Origin: Fragilaria crotonensis
Lineage: Eukaryota; Bacillariophyta; Fragilariophyceae; Fragilariales; Fragilariaceae
Length of the DNA stretch: 64,000 bases
Assembly (NCBI GenBank): GCA_022925895.1
Contig: JAKSYS010000064.1
Location: 1-64,000, forward strand
Reading direction: 5' to 3'
A model generated the notes under the pieces. That model saw nothing but the letters and a program-made list of their open reading frames with translations, searched no databases and was not told the origin of the DNA. The position numbers were made by a program, and so were the translations under genes. Within the stretch, counting starts at the first letter, position 1, and the number at the start of each line of letters is the position of its first letter. Below, piece by piece: positions 31,881-42,349 of this stretch.

Positions 31881-34075
31881 ACGCTGGCATAACCAGTTTA
31901 GCACCAGCCAGACACAGAACGGAAATGATTTTCGCCTCCGGCCAGCGTGAATTCGACCTTGATTCACGACTAAGCGTGTATTGCCGGACCTTCCAGTCGA
32001 ATGTGAATTTGCTTTCGCCATATATGGTGGAATTGTAATGCACTGATGACCAAACACTCCTGACTTGCCTGCAACAACAATGGCAATGGGGCGGACAGTT
32101 GGCATCATGTCCTTCTATACAACGACTCTCTGCCGCACATCAACCATAGAGAGGTTGTTAAGAGTGCAAAAATAACAAGGAGCAAACCTGTTGCTCAGCT
32201 CATTTTTCAGTGCGAATGTGCAGAGGCCTGATTCCGCGACGGACTCATCACCCCTCACAACTCACCACCAACATGCTCTTTGTGCGACCAATCCTGCTCG
32301 TAACTTTCTTGGCATTTCTCAAGCTGTCGTACGGAGGAAGAACGAGCAAACTAATGTGGATCAAGAGCAACTTTTGCAATTCAGGAACATGATGCGTGAA
32401 TGATGGCGGATCATGTGCCTGATCCAAAGCCATTCATAGTACTACTGACAAATGACTGGTTGTCGCAACTGAGAATCAAGCAGACTCCATCAAGATGCGG
32501 CTTCCAAGCATCAAAGCTATGGTTCATTGTCATTGCTCAAAGTTCATGTTTCCCTTGACAAAGGTGGAATGTAGAGATTCAAAGGACGAGAAGGCTCCTC
32601 AGACTACGGCCCCAACAACAATGAAGCAAACGTTCAAAACCAAAGCGTAATACTGGGCAGCTTCTTGCACAGTTAGCTATTCTTCTTATCATTGAGAGTT
32701 GATGATGAAGCCAAATGTTGGATGCAGCATGGTGCATGGTGCAAGTTGAATGATAGCGATTGAATGTATGAATACGAGGTGGTGCAAAGTTTTGGTGTTG
32801 TTCTACATGATTGTAGTTGGAATCATTTATTTTATACAAGTTTGTATAGTGAAGATATCGTGGTGCAGCCTGTTCGACATAAGGCGTGTTTTTCACAAAA
32901 TGAGAAACAAAACAAGCAACATATTTTGTGAATTGTGTTTTGTTTGACGTAAGCATCGGCCTTAGATCGAAGTTTTCAAGTTCTGAACTCCCAAGTTTCC
33001 GACGAAGGTCGAAGGTGAGTAAGTAGGGTCTAATGTCTAATGTCTACTACTACCGGTAGTCGCAGAGTAGGAAAAAGTACGTCTACCGACTACATACATG
33101 CTCGTCTTTTTCGTCCACTGGGTTGTATTGCTTCAATTGTGTTGATGTTTGCCACGGATGGTAAACAAACGAAAGGCTGTGTAATGATAAAGCCGTAACA
33201 TGAACTATTATGCTTGTGTTTGATTGAAGTCATTTGTAAAGCCTCTCTTGTGCAGTTCTCAGATTAGTAGTAGTATAATACTCCAAGTACCAATGATTCA
33301 TCACTTGTCCAGAGTTGTTGTTCAACATATTTACTATGTTGAACGGGTTTCCACCGTACACAGCCAGTGTATTTGTCTCTCGGCACGTGTTCTCTTGCTT
33401 CATCATCTATTTCTCCCTCATCGTCATCGTCGCAATTTTATCGAACCACCTCGTCTGGAACTTGGGAGCTATTCATGTGGTCCTCACAAAATCACTCGGA
33501 CAATCCACAGACTTCTCGACATTCGATACATTGGTGGCTGCGATATCATAACGAATCCTTTGTTGGATGAACGCTTTACAGTACTGAGCGATGGCACTGG
33601 TGGGATGGATTATTCTCCAGAGAGAATCAACAAGGAATTCACATTGGTCGTATTTTTGGCAGCACCAGGAGGGGTACTCGAGTACCCGAACCGAGCCGCT
33701 CACAGAGAAGGTCGTAACGAGGAAGTCGTCACTTCAGGATACGCATCGATTCGGCCTTGCTCTATCGCAATGATGTATCAAACCTCTCCGATCCGATGAT
33801 GCAGCTTAGCTTCTCGTAGTTGTCCATGGCATGAACCGAACAAACAGAATCTACTAGTAGACAAGTGTCCATTGTTGTGGCAGCGTTCTCTTGGGTGGAT
33901 GTGTTCACGAATTGGAGTAAACCTTCTACAGTGTATTGAAATGAGTGGTCAAAATTCAAGAGCTCCAATAGGATATGAAACATGGCATCCCAAACTTGGA
34001 TAAAATGCTTTCGTTAGCTTCGAATCAAAAAGTCGCGAAAGACGAATCCCACTAACTCGAAAATCGAGGGTTCGA
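31881..34075. other. Gene-poor intergenic region
   Basis: A short block at about 31880-32035 ends with CCGGACCTTCC.GTCGAA.GTGA, also found at about 3622-3645. A plus-strand open stretch at 33224-33799 (191 codons) lacks any domain, and its composition is not clearly coding. Confidence 0.35.
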
Positions 34076-34099
34076 AATTTCGAAACTTGGTGCCAAGTT

Positions 34100-34182
34100 T
34101 TCTTGTGCGCTTAGAATTAATGCGCTTTTAAAGCACCACTTGCACCAATCAAATCGTCCGAAACGTTATCATTGCACTTCAA
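34100..34182 (-). repeat. Short dispersed repeat, inverted copy of 39086-39170
   Basis: Read on the minus strand it carries GATAACGTTTCGGACGATTTGATTGGTGCAAG (as separate shared words), then GCGCATTAATTCTAAGCGCA. The same words occur in the same order on the plus strand at 39090-39165. No inverted ends are visible. It is MITE-like in size only. Confidence 0.75.
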
Positions 34183-34719
34183 TTCTGTTTGACCCCCTGC
34201 TAATTTTTGAAAGACTTTTTAGTAATTACAAATTACAACCATGTGGGTCATAGTGATTCGGCCGTTGGTCCAGTGTGCGAAATCATTAGCTAGCGGTCTG
34301 GGGAGTAAGTGTGGTAATACACAAGATCAAAAAATGCACGTCTACATACTCGTTGTACTACTAGTAGGGCTGCCTTGTGCGCCATCGGAGTACAAGTAAT
34401 ACGGAGTCCAGAGAACCAGGCACTACTATGAAATAGTAGTAGCAGTCGGAGAACGAAATTTCGTTCCACCGACGATGCCAAAACATGCAGAGTATACATT
34501 CATCTGTGCGTCGTGAATTTTTGGCTTGTGTACTCTACCTTCTACCATATTAAATGTGTGCTTGGAGTACCATAAATTTGTTTTGCATGCAACACTTCTT
34601 GCTTCTTGGAGCCCATGATTGTTGTGGCTGCTTTGGCTCATCCTTTCGTCGGTACCTGACATCGTGGCAATTGCTGCCTCTTGCCATTGTGTCTGTTGCC
34701 ATTGTGTTACTAGCCAAGT

Positions 34720-35500
34720 GGTGGTTGTGCTCAGACAAGGTGACAAGGAATTGACTGCTGACTTGTGTTGGAAAGTACTGGTTGTGCTCCTCAGGCCAGG
34801 CAACAAGGAATTGCTGGCAACTTGACAAGGAATTGACTCCTGAGTTGCTTGTGTTGTCAAGTGTTGGTGGTTGTGCTCAGGCCAGGCAACAAGGAATCAC
34901 AGTCAACAACCATCTACCTGACGTGACTAGTATCGCTGCTTGTTGCCATACAGCGGCAAGTGGTGGTCGCGCTCAGGCCAGGTGACAAGGAATCGACTCT
35001 TGATTTGTGTTCGCTCGTGGCGGTTGTGCTCAGGCCACCAGGCAACACGGACTCGCATTCAACACTTGTTGACTACCTGATGTGGCAATATCTGCTTGTT
35101 GCTTGCCATACAGCGGCAAGTGGTGGTTGCGCTCAGCCCTGGTGACAAGGAGTTGACTCTCAATTTTTGTTTGCTAGTGACGGTTGTGCTCAGGCCACCA
35201 GGCGACAAGGATTTGCAGTCAAGACTTGTTGTCAACTACCTGATGTGAAGATAGCTGCTGCTTGTTGCCAAACAGTGGCAAGTGGTGGTTGTACTCAGGC
35301 CAGGTGACAAGAAATTGACTTTTGATTTTTGTTTGCTACTAGTGGCGGTTGTGCTCAGGCCACCAGGCGACAAGGATTTGCCGTCAACACTTGTCAACTC
35401 CCTGTTGGCAATAGCTGCTTGTTGCTTTCAGTGATAAGTGGTGGTGGTTGCACTCAGGCCAGGCAACAAGGAATTGACTCCTGACTTGTGTTGCTGTTGA
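34720..35500 (+). repeat. ~162-bp tandem repeat
   Basis: The motif CTCAGGCCAGGTGACAAGGA..TGACT recurs near 34730, 34975, 35135, 35297 and 35455. Between copies lies a second box, GCGGTTGTGCTCAGGCCACCAGGC.ACA.GGA, and then a CTGCTTGTTGCCA.ACAG.GGCAAGTGGTGGT box. The spacing is about 160-163 bp in the central copies. The left end is irregular, with half-units. No coding function is supported. Confidence 0.88.
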
Positions 35501-36052
35501 GGAGGGAGTCTTGTTAGGCGTGGATAGTTGTTGTTGAATGATGTTAAATCCCAACCCACAAAGTGACCGTGCTTTGATTGGTGTCAAGAGGAAGACCACA
35601 TCAAGTTGCACTGCTGTTGTTCTCAACATGGGTCACTCGCCAAGGGTTTATCTGGTGGGGGCAGCCTCAAAGTGTAAGGAATGCGACAGGAGGGATGGTT
35701 TGGGCATTGGGTATGATTTGGTTGGCTGATGACAATTCTGGCAAGGGAAACAATGCAAATGTGCATCTTGAAACAAAGCACTCTGACGATACCATCAAAT
35801 CAGAAAGTGCGATGAAGAGAAACAAGACCCACAACAACAGAGCACCAGGGGTAAGGAATACCGCGCTAGAAAAGAGAGGATCAGCAGGGCTGCCAGGAAG
35901 ACTGATAATGCAGACTACCATTGCAATACTAGTGGTTATAATTACACTCGTCCTGAATATGCCAAGAAGAAACAGAAGGACGACAGCAGCATTGAGAGCC
36001 TTGCAAAACTTTCCAATCGCTCGCCCCTGAATTCCTCCTATCACAGGAACAA
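35501..36052. other. Coding-like traces, unrecognised
   Basis: Open stretches at 35538-35729 and 35578-36030 overlap in different frames. The first contains CKECDRRDG, a possible Cys pair. I cannot assign a family. Confidence 0.25.
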
Positions 36053-36496
36053 ATGCTGGCTTGTCTGCTGGTGAAGGGCTTATCATTTGTGCCTGGATGT
36101 CCTGAGAAAGAGCTATCTGAGAAGACATTCCGTCTTGCTGTGACAGATGGTTGTTCTTGCCCTGGTGACATGAAGCTTTGTGGCACACCAAAGTCATTCA
36201 TTTTTAATTCATATAATTCTGTTTACCATCATGGCTATGATATGCTTCAACGGTCGTCTATTTCAGAAATGTTCCTAGAACAAAATTCTAAGGCTGGAAC
36301 ATCTGTCCATTTTGTGCAGAAGATTTACCTCATGGATGTCATTTTGAACCGATCAATCAGCCCTGCACTGTCCGCTGGTGAAGCTATTCATATTGATTCA
36401 GACATTGTTGCTGTTATGAGGTGCTTTGAGGATGATGACTTGATGGACAGCATTGACTACAAGTTCCGATCTTGTTTGGCATTCATTCCATCCTGA
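36053..36496 (+). CDS. Hypothetical protein or gene fragment, 147 residues
   Basis: An ATG-started open frame with Cys-rich N-terminal part (VPGCPEKEL, DGCSCPGDMKLCG) and an acidic C-terminal part (RCFEDDDLMDSIDYKF). There is no signal peptide, membrane segment or known domain visible to me. It lies just upstream of the HxD-type pseudogene on the same strand and could be part of the same eroded gene or element. Confidence 0.3.
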   Translation: MLACLLVKGLSFVPGCPEKELSEKTFRLAVTDGCSCPGDMKLCGTPKSFIFNSYNSVYHHGYDMLQRSSISEMFLEQNSKAGTSVHFVQKIYLMDVILNRSISPALSAGEAIHIDSDIVAVMRCFEDDDLMDSIDYKFRSCLAFIPS

Positions 36497-36899
36497 GTCA
36501 GGTGTAGATAATACATTGATCCCGCTTGATATGAGTTGGCTTCGTCGCCGCTGCTGCCATCATCAGGATGGGTCAAGATATTACACTTTTGGGGACGATT
36601 ATGTGAAGAAGTTGTTTGTGGATGATTGTCAGCTGGTTTCCATTTGGAGAACTGGTTTAAGGACAACAAACTATAAAAGTTGCACAACAAAAGATATACC
36701 ATGCACACCAATGCTCTGATCAGATGGGTCCCAAGATGGCCCCAGATGAGTTCTCTGGTGAGGATTCTGGGACGTGGCCTCAGGATGCACTGGCAGCAAT
36801 GTACAATTGCAAGTTGGCATCCGCCACCTCCTCAGCCAGGGAGGGGGGCACCACTATGCACTTGGTTGCCATCATTTCAGCATACCACCAACATGTTGG

Positions 36900-37700
36900 A
36901 TCCTTGACCCAGCATGCTGTGATCCCATCATTGATGTGATTATTGACATTGAGAATAAGGGGAATTGTAAGGACCGGCAGACTGTCATTTGCATTCGGCA
37001 TGTCCAAACCCTCATCCCAGGGGCTGGAACATGGTATTGCAATCCCCTGTAGAGTTCAGACCTCTAATGAACATGCTGGAAAGAGTGATGTTGGGTCCAT
37101 GCATGCCCTTGGCACAAACATCACTAAGGGCAACATGAAACCTGTCCCGTATGCTACCAATTGCAGTGATCCTCTTGAAGATGCTTCGTGGCATGGTTGC
37201 TTGTGTCTTTGCATGCAATTGGGAAGGCATATTTCCCTGATGTCCTAGGTGTGATCCTGGGTCTTGAAGCGGACTCTGGATTGGAACCTATTCCGCCCAC
37301 CCATGAACGGAGATGGTGTTCAACGTGTTGGATTCACGATTGACATGAGCGTCAATATGGGGAATGCTTCACACTACGATATCCACGACGCTTCCCAGGG
37401 GTATGCAGTTTGTACAGAAGACAACCCATCAGTAGGTTTTGATTGGTTTGCTACTATTCTGCCAAATGTTCATGGTCTATAACCTGACGGGGCAACCTTT
37501 TCAGGCCTTGTGGTTCGTCTTTGCCATGGAGCGGCAATATCCTGGGATGGGAGAGTATTACGCCACTGTACTTCCATTTCTATGCCTGATGGTCCAAATA
37601 GTGAGCGAGTGACTAAAGGGGGCTCGACAGCAATTTCAGAACAATCTCTATGGAACTTTCACTGCTGCCAAAGAGAAGGTTGTAAGTGCTGGTAGCAATT
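36900..37700 (+). pseudogene. Decayed gene with HxD and SWDG..LRH motifs
   Basis: Successive plus-strand pieces in different frames read AIGKAYFPDVLGVILGLEAD (near 37220), then VGFTIDMSVNMGNASHYDIHDAS (near 37330-37390), then a tryptophan-containing LPNVHG, then DGATFSGLVVRLCHGAAISW and GRVLRHCTSISMPDG (near 37480-37590), and FNNLYGTFTAAKEKVV near 37640. The order of an H-x-D (HYDIHD), a distal His and a downstream Arg resembles the metal- and 2-oxoglutarate-binding layout of Fe(II) dioxygenases. That assignment is inference. The gene is broken by several frameshifts. The coherent pieces suggest a recently lost gene or the passenger of a mobile element. Confidence 0.45.
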
Positions 37701-38819
37701 GTGTGCAAAGAAGCAGGTCCTCAAGGGTGCTGCACTCAATGTGCTTCCTCCTGGTAATGACAAGGAGCATGCAGTGGCTCATTCAAGTAGACAACGATAA
37801 GGATGGCCCTTAAATTTGTGCATGAGAATGTGTGTATGATGATCGTTGGTGTCTGCCTTGCGAAAGGATCATTTTCATACCGACAATTACAGTGGAGATA
37901 GAAACTGCTACCAGCTATTCCACAGTATTGCTTTGCTAGAGACACTATTGTTATCGCTCCATAGCAGATGAACCTTCTAAGAATCTAACAACATGTGCAC
38001 ATCTTGCTGCATTCCGTGTTTACAGTTCTCTTTGTTTGACATAGACAAATAGTTGCGAGTCGCCAAATGCTTTTTCCATCCACTTTTGGACTGTTCTTGC
38101 TCGTACTTATAATGCGGTGTTTACATCACTCCTTTCATTGTCTTTCCTACTACAGTTTTGAGTTTGTACAAAACACGTTCAAGAACAACGTCTTCCCCGT
38201 CTGCTTGGAAACAATTGAATTGATGGTGTGACAAAAGAACCAGCATTGCCAAAGCGACAGGCGGGACGCACAAAGACGAAACAAATTTGCAGACGAGGTA
38301 AATTTGTTGAATTGGATATGGAAGAATTGCCTATTTCATGTTCCATCTGTGCAGGAAGAGGCCACGACAAACGAAGTTGCCCAAGTCTCAAATAGTCGCT
38401 ATTAGCGTGCGTCTACTAATAGGTAATAACAATTTTAGTGTGCATAACAACTATATGCACCATGTTGCAAACGATGAAAAACAAGGTAACAACAAGGGGC
38501 TGGATTTAGGTTCATGTATTTGGTTTAGTTTTTCAGCTGAACACAATGGTACTGTATACCATAAGCTGCATCGACTATTGTCTCAGGTTCAGTTGATACA
38601 AACGCATTGCCCACAATGGTCAATTTGAATTTGAAAGTTCAACAAAGAAGAAGCACATCGCAAATAATGACCACAGTAAAAGAGTGATAACAACTACCAT
38701 ATTAGCACAATCAGACTGGGAGCTTCAAATGATTGAAACAAAATGACGGAGAAAGAGGTTGTGGTGCAAGGTTGCTTGGCAATTCTTCATTTTTGACATT
38801 GGCTACAATACCGTGTACC
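37701..38819. other. Intergenic, no gene seen
   Basis: AT-rich sequence without supported genes or strong repeats. Confidence 0.4.
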
Positions 38820-39062
38820 GTGTACTGTGTACCGTGTACCATATCATCTGCGGGGGAGAGAGGATGTGGCAGGCAACAAACTGTGATATAGTAGTAACAC
38901 AGTTGCAAGATAAAGTAATATGTGAACAAATGTATGCGTGATAGTTCAAAAGCAAATTTGTGATATGTGATATACGACGTAGTAAGATGTACAGTTGTAT
39001 ACAGAGGGTCATAGTAAAGTGTAAAGTGGCTGAAAAATATGCGATTTTGTAATCTCCCCATT
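38820..39062 (+). repeat. Dispersed repeat, copy B (partner at 2941-3150)
   Basis: The second copy of the old dispersed repeat, ending GTGGCTGAAAAATATGCGAT and TTGTAATCTCCCC. It is directly followed by the short repeat at 39086. Confidence 0.7.
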
Positions 39063-39085
39063 TTTTAAATACAAACCCCCCCAAA

Positions 39086-39170
39086 ACGATGACGTTTCGG
39101 ACGATTTTGATTGGTGCAAGACTGCTTTATCCACGCGCATTAATTCTAAGCGCATTATAGGCATTCCCGC
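39086..39170 (+). repeat. Short dispersed repeat, inverted copy of 34100-34182
   Basis: It contains ATGACGTTTCGGACGATTTT, then GATTGGTGCAAG and GCGCATTAATTCTAAGCGCA. Part of the first word (GTTTCGGACAA) is echoed near 18642. Confidence 0.75.
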
Positions 39171-39925
39171 CCACTCTGAAGGGAATCAACTTTTCCATGC
39201 AACAGTTCAGAGGTCCTGCACATCAGCTGATTTTGCAACAAGTATAAAGCTTTAGCGCTCGTACACATAAATGAGTTGTACACGTTGGTGCTAAATCACA
39301 ACTCAAATACGTGACTTCGACGACGGCGAGCAGCAGATGCACCAGGGAATTTGTTGTTGTGTTTCGTCAGTCCTTCTCCAACGAGCCCTGGTTGGACTGC
39401 GGTTGGTACTTCAAAACGCATCATGTTATCATGACAATCTCAACCGTACCAGTTCTGAATGATTTCCGAGACAGAGTGTTCGAGAACTTGTCTATGAACG
39501 CTGGCAGTGGTTGCAAGGTTGATGTACTGCTGCTCCCGACGTGGTTCGACGGTTTCAAACCCAAATCTCGAAACCATTGTATGTTGACTTTCGAGATCTT
39601 ACAGCAATTACTCTTCATCCTCAACTGTGTGGATAACTCACGACCATCCTTCAGTTCACATGGGCAGACACATCACGATTTATAAACTGAACTATTATTT
39701 ACCTCAACTATGTTTGAACTCCAGACTACCCATACTTCGAACACTGTTGCATTCATTTCTCATGAAATAACGACAAAAACACATGAAGTCGAATGCTGAT
39801 CGCTGGTTGAAGGACAACACTGCGCAGCATCGATGAAACTGTTTCACAAAAGCAGCAAATTTCTAACAGCTCACTCGCATGAATGACGGGAGCCATAGGG
39901 TGTGCGTGACGGTGGATGCGGTGGT
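39171..39925. other. Region downstream of the third Pro-rich gene
   Basis: An open plus-strand stretch (39311-39685) has no domain I recognise. Otherwise nothing is seen. Confidence 0.35.
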
Positions 39926-41182
39926 TTATGCCGAAGAACCCTTTCCCTTGCCTGACATTGATGGACGTGGAGTTGGAATGGCAGGCGAACTTGTACCGCC
40001 CTTACCGCTTCCCTTTCCTGACATTGATGGACGTGGAGTTGGAATGGCAGGCGAACTTGTACCGCCCTTACCGCTTCCCTTTCCTGACATTGATGGACGT
40101 GGCGTTGGAATGGCAGGCGAACTTGTACCGCCCTTACCGCTTCCCTTTCCTGACATTGATGGACGTGGCGTTGGAATGGCAGGCGAACTTGTACCGCCCT
40201 TACCGCTTCCCTTTCCACTGGAAGGAGCCGTCGTCTTCATAGACTTTGAAGGGGCGGTCGTTGTGAGTGTAGGAGACGTCGTCTTCATAGACTTTGATGG
40301 GGCAGTCGTTTTGACTGTTGGAGCCGTCGTCTTCATAGACTTTGATGGGGCAGTCGTTTTGACTGTTGGAGCCGTCGTCTTCATAGACTTTGAAGGGGCA
40401 TTCGTCTTCATAGACTTTGAAGGGGCATTCGTCTTCATAGACTTTGAAGGGGCGGGCGTGACAGGAGAAGGCGTGACAGGAACAGGAGAAGGCGTGACAG
40501 GTGCAGGCGTTACAGGGGCAGGCGTGACGGGAGCTTCGGTTGGCGGCTCGATGGGCGGGACGGGAGCTTCGGTTGGCGGCTCGATGGGCGGGACGGGAGC
40601 TTCGGTTGGCGGCTCGATGGGCGGGACGGGAGCTTCGGTTGGCGGCTCGATGGGCGTGACGGGAGCTTCGGTTGGCGGCTCGATGGGCGTGACGGGAGCT
40701 TCGGTTGGCGGCTCGATGGGCGTGATGGGAGCTTCAGTTGGCGGCTCGATGGGCGGGATTGGAGCTTCAGTTGGCGGCTCGATGGGAGCGATTGGAGCTT
40801 CAGTTGGCGGCTCGATGGGCGCGATTGGAGCTTCAGTTGGCGGCTCGATGGGCGGGATGGGAGCTTCAGTTGGCGGCTCGATGGGCGGGATGGGAGCTTC
40901 AGTTGGCGGCGCGATCGGCGCCTCGGTTGGTGCTGCAGTAGGCGCCTCGGTTGGTGCTGCAGTAGGCGCCTCGGTTGGTGCTGCAGTAGGCGCCTCGGTT
41001 GGTGCTGCAGTAGGCAGGGAACCTACCGAAGCCTCTACACCAGCATTGAGCAGGCGGTTCCAGTAGTTCTGATCATCCTTGAAAAGAGTGTTGGCATTTG
41101 GTCCGTTTTCCTTGCTAGCGGCAGCGAAGTCCGATGAAGCGGAAAGGATGGCTGATGCCAAAACAAAAGAGCTGAATTTCAT
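39926..41182 (-). CDS. Secreted Pro/Thr/Glu-repeat protein with Lys/Gly/Ser tail (paralogue 3)
   Basis: 418 residues from the Met at 41182, where a signal peptide starts (MKFSSFVLASAILSAS...) that matches paralogues 1 and 2. The conserved NTLFKDDQNYWNRLL block with the R-L-L site follows. Then come PTAAPTEA repeats, then IEPPTEAPI/V units, then PVTPAPVTP. The second half switches to APSKSMKT repeats (K-x-x-K spacing) and ends with four copies of SGKGSGKGGTSSPAIPTPRP. The K/S/G/T-rich tail differs from the SVKK tails of the other two, so only the N-terminal module is shared. Ser, Thr and Lys enrichment after an R-x-L site is the usual profile of silaffin-like proteins. Wall location is inferred. 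No introns are needed. Confidence 0.8.
   Translation of the reverse strand: MKFSSFVLASAILSASSDFAAASKENGPNANTLFKDDQNYWNRLLNAGVEASVGSLPTAAPTEAPTAAPTEAPTAAPTEAPTAAPTEAPIAPPTEAPIPPIEPPTEAPIPPIEPPTEAPIAPIEPPTEAPIAPIEPPTEAPIPPIEPPTEAPITPIEPPTEAPVTPIEPPTEAPVTPIEPPTEAPVPPIEPPTEAPVPPIEPPTEAPVPPIEPPTEAPVTPAPVTPAPVTPSPVPVTPSPVTPAPSKSMKTNAPSKSMKTNAPSKSMKTTAPTVKTTAPSKSMKTTAPTVKTTAPSKSMKTTSPTLTTTAPSKSMKTTAPSSGKGSGKGGTSSPAIPTPRPSMSGKGSGKGGTSSPAIPTPRPSMSGKGSGKGGTSSPAIPTPRPSMSGKGSGKGGTSSPAIPTPRPSMSGKGKGSSA
39930..41010. repeat. Coding tandem repeats in paralogue 3
   Basis: There are four DNA-level arrays. A 60-bp unit near 39947-40215 is present about four times (TTTCCTGACATTGATGGACG). APSKSMKT units lie at about 40225-40455. 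A 36-bp unit at about 40530-40915 has core TCGGTTGGCGGCTCGATGGG. A 24-bp unit at about 40918-41015 has core GGCGCCTCGGTTGGTGCTGC. Confidence 0.88.
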
Positions 41183-42349
41183 TGTTGTTGTCGGAGGAGT
41201 GTAGATGAGGAAAATTTTGTGAGAGGATTCAAATCGGAATGGTAAGGTGACGGTGGCGATGATAAGACGTCGCCACAGCCTATCCATTTTGTGGCTTGTT
41301 ACATAGTGACCATACTACCAACTACTGGTACCACGGTCGCTACAATCGACGATGTCAAGATACCTTTTCAAAACATTTTCGTATATTGAGCACATACATT
41401 TATGTATAGAATCGTAATAAATTTTCCATGTGTAACACATGGAAATCGAGACATAAGAAAATATGTTTTTCGGTTCCTGTTGCCGGCGTGCAGGCACAGT
41501 ATTCATTTAACGGCAGCCTGTACACCCAATTCGTTTGTCGCCTGCAGCTGTCCTCGGTCATTTGCACACACACACAAAGGTATATATATCGATCTTGTAA
41601 AGGACTCGTAATCATGTGCCAAGAGAAAATATATTAGATCATGTATACTCCCAGTACTCATTACAAGTTGTACTTGAATCGACAAATGGGAGATGATGAG
41701 ATGAAACAGAATTAGGTCAATCCTGGTATAAAGGTACAAGTAGTTATCTTTCCGCAAAAGTGCCTTAAAACAGTAGCCTTCAATACTCGCAGTATGTCAT
41801 TCTACAGTACTCAGTTGGTACAGCCTTCAATAATGTTAGTATGATAGCATAGGTTTTATAAAAGTAGAGTCGTAAAATGGTAGACGACGGTACACTATGA
41901 ATTCTGAATGTGTTGCCATCATTTTGTCCAGACATTCCGCAGGACCAAGCCTTCTGAGAAAAAACTAATAATCATTTTGTACTATTCTGGTCACGTTAGA
42001 CAATGTACTGCAAGTCTACGGTAGATCCTCGGAGTAGACAGTGCATTGTTCGGGCTCTGTCTTTCTGCTGCGTACTCGTACCTGGTACCAGGTACAGGCA
42101 CCGGTATTGGACCTGCTACTCGTATCATATCTGGTACTGTACCTGGTACCTCTGAACGCGAGCGCATGGAACAATGGACTACTACCCGTAGTACGGTCCA
42201 TGGTATTGGTGACTCTCGACTCTCGTCGCCCGACACACCTATTCCTCGTCAGTTGATGTCGATGGTGAAAAGGCGTAGCATCGTGACTTGACGATAACAC
42301 TACCGAAGTCGCAGATCTTGCCATTCCTCGCAGTCCAAACGCCTTCGCC
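41183..42349. other. Intergenic between divergent genes, GTAC-rich part
   Basis: The Pro-rich gene (minus) and the KGRFxV gene (plus) diverge here. No further gene is supported. At about 42060-42170, GTACCTGGTACC-type words are dense. Confidence 0.5.

Noticed and set aside
33224-33799. 191-codon plus-strand frame
   Set aside because: No domain, mixed composition, surrounded by other weak frames, and no conserved motif seen.
39879-41066. Plus-strand 395-codon frame opposite paralogue 3
   Set aside because: Mirror of the repeats of the minus-strand gene, which has a conserved signal peptide and R-x-L block.
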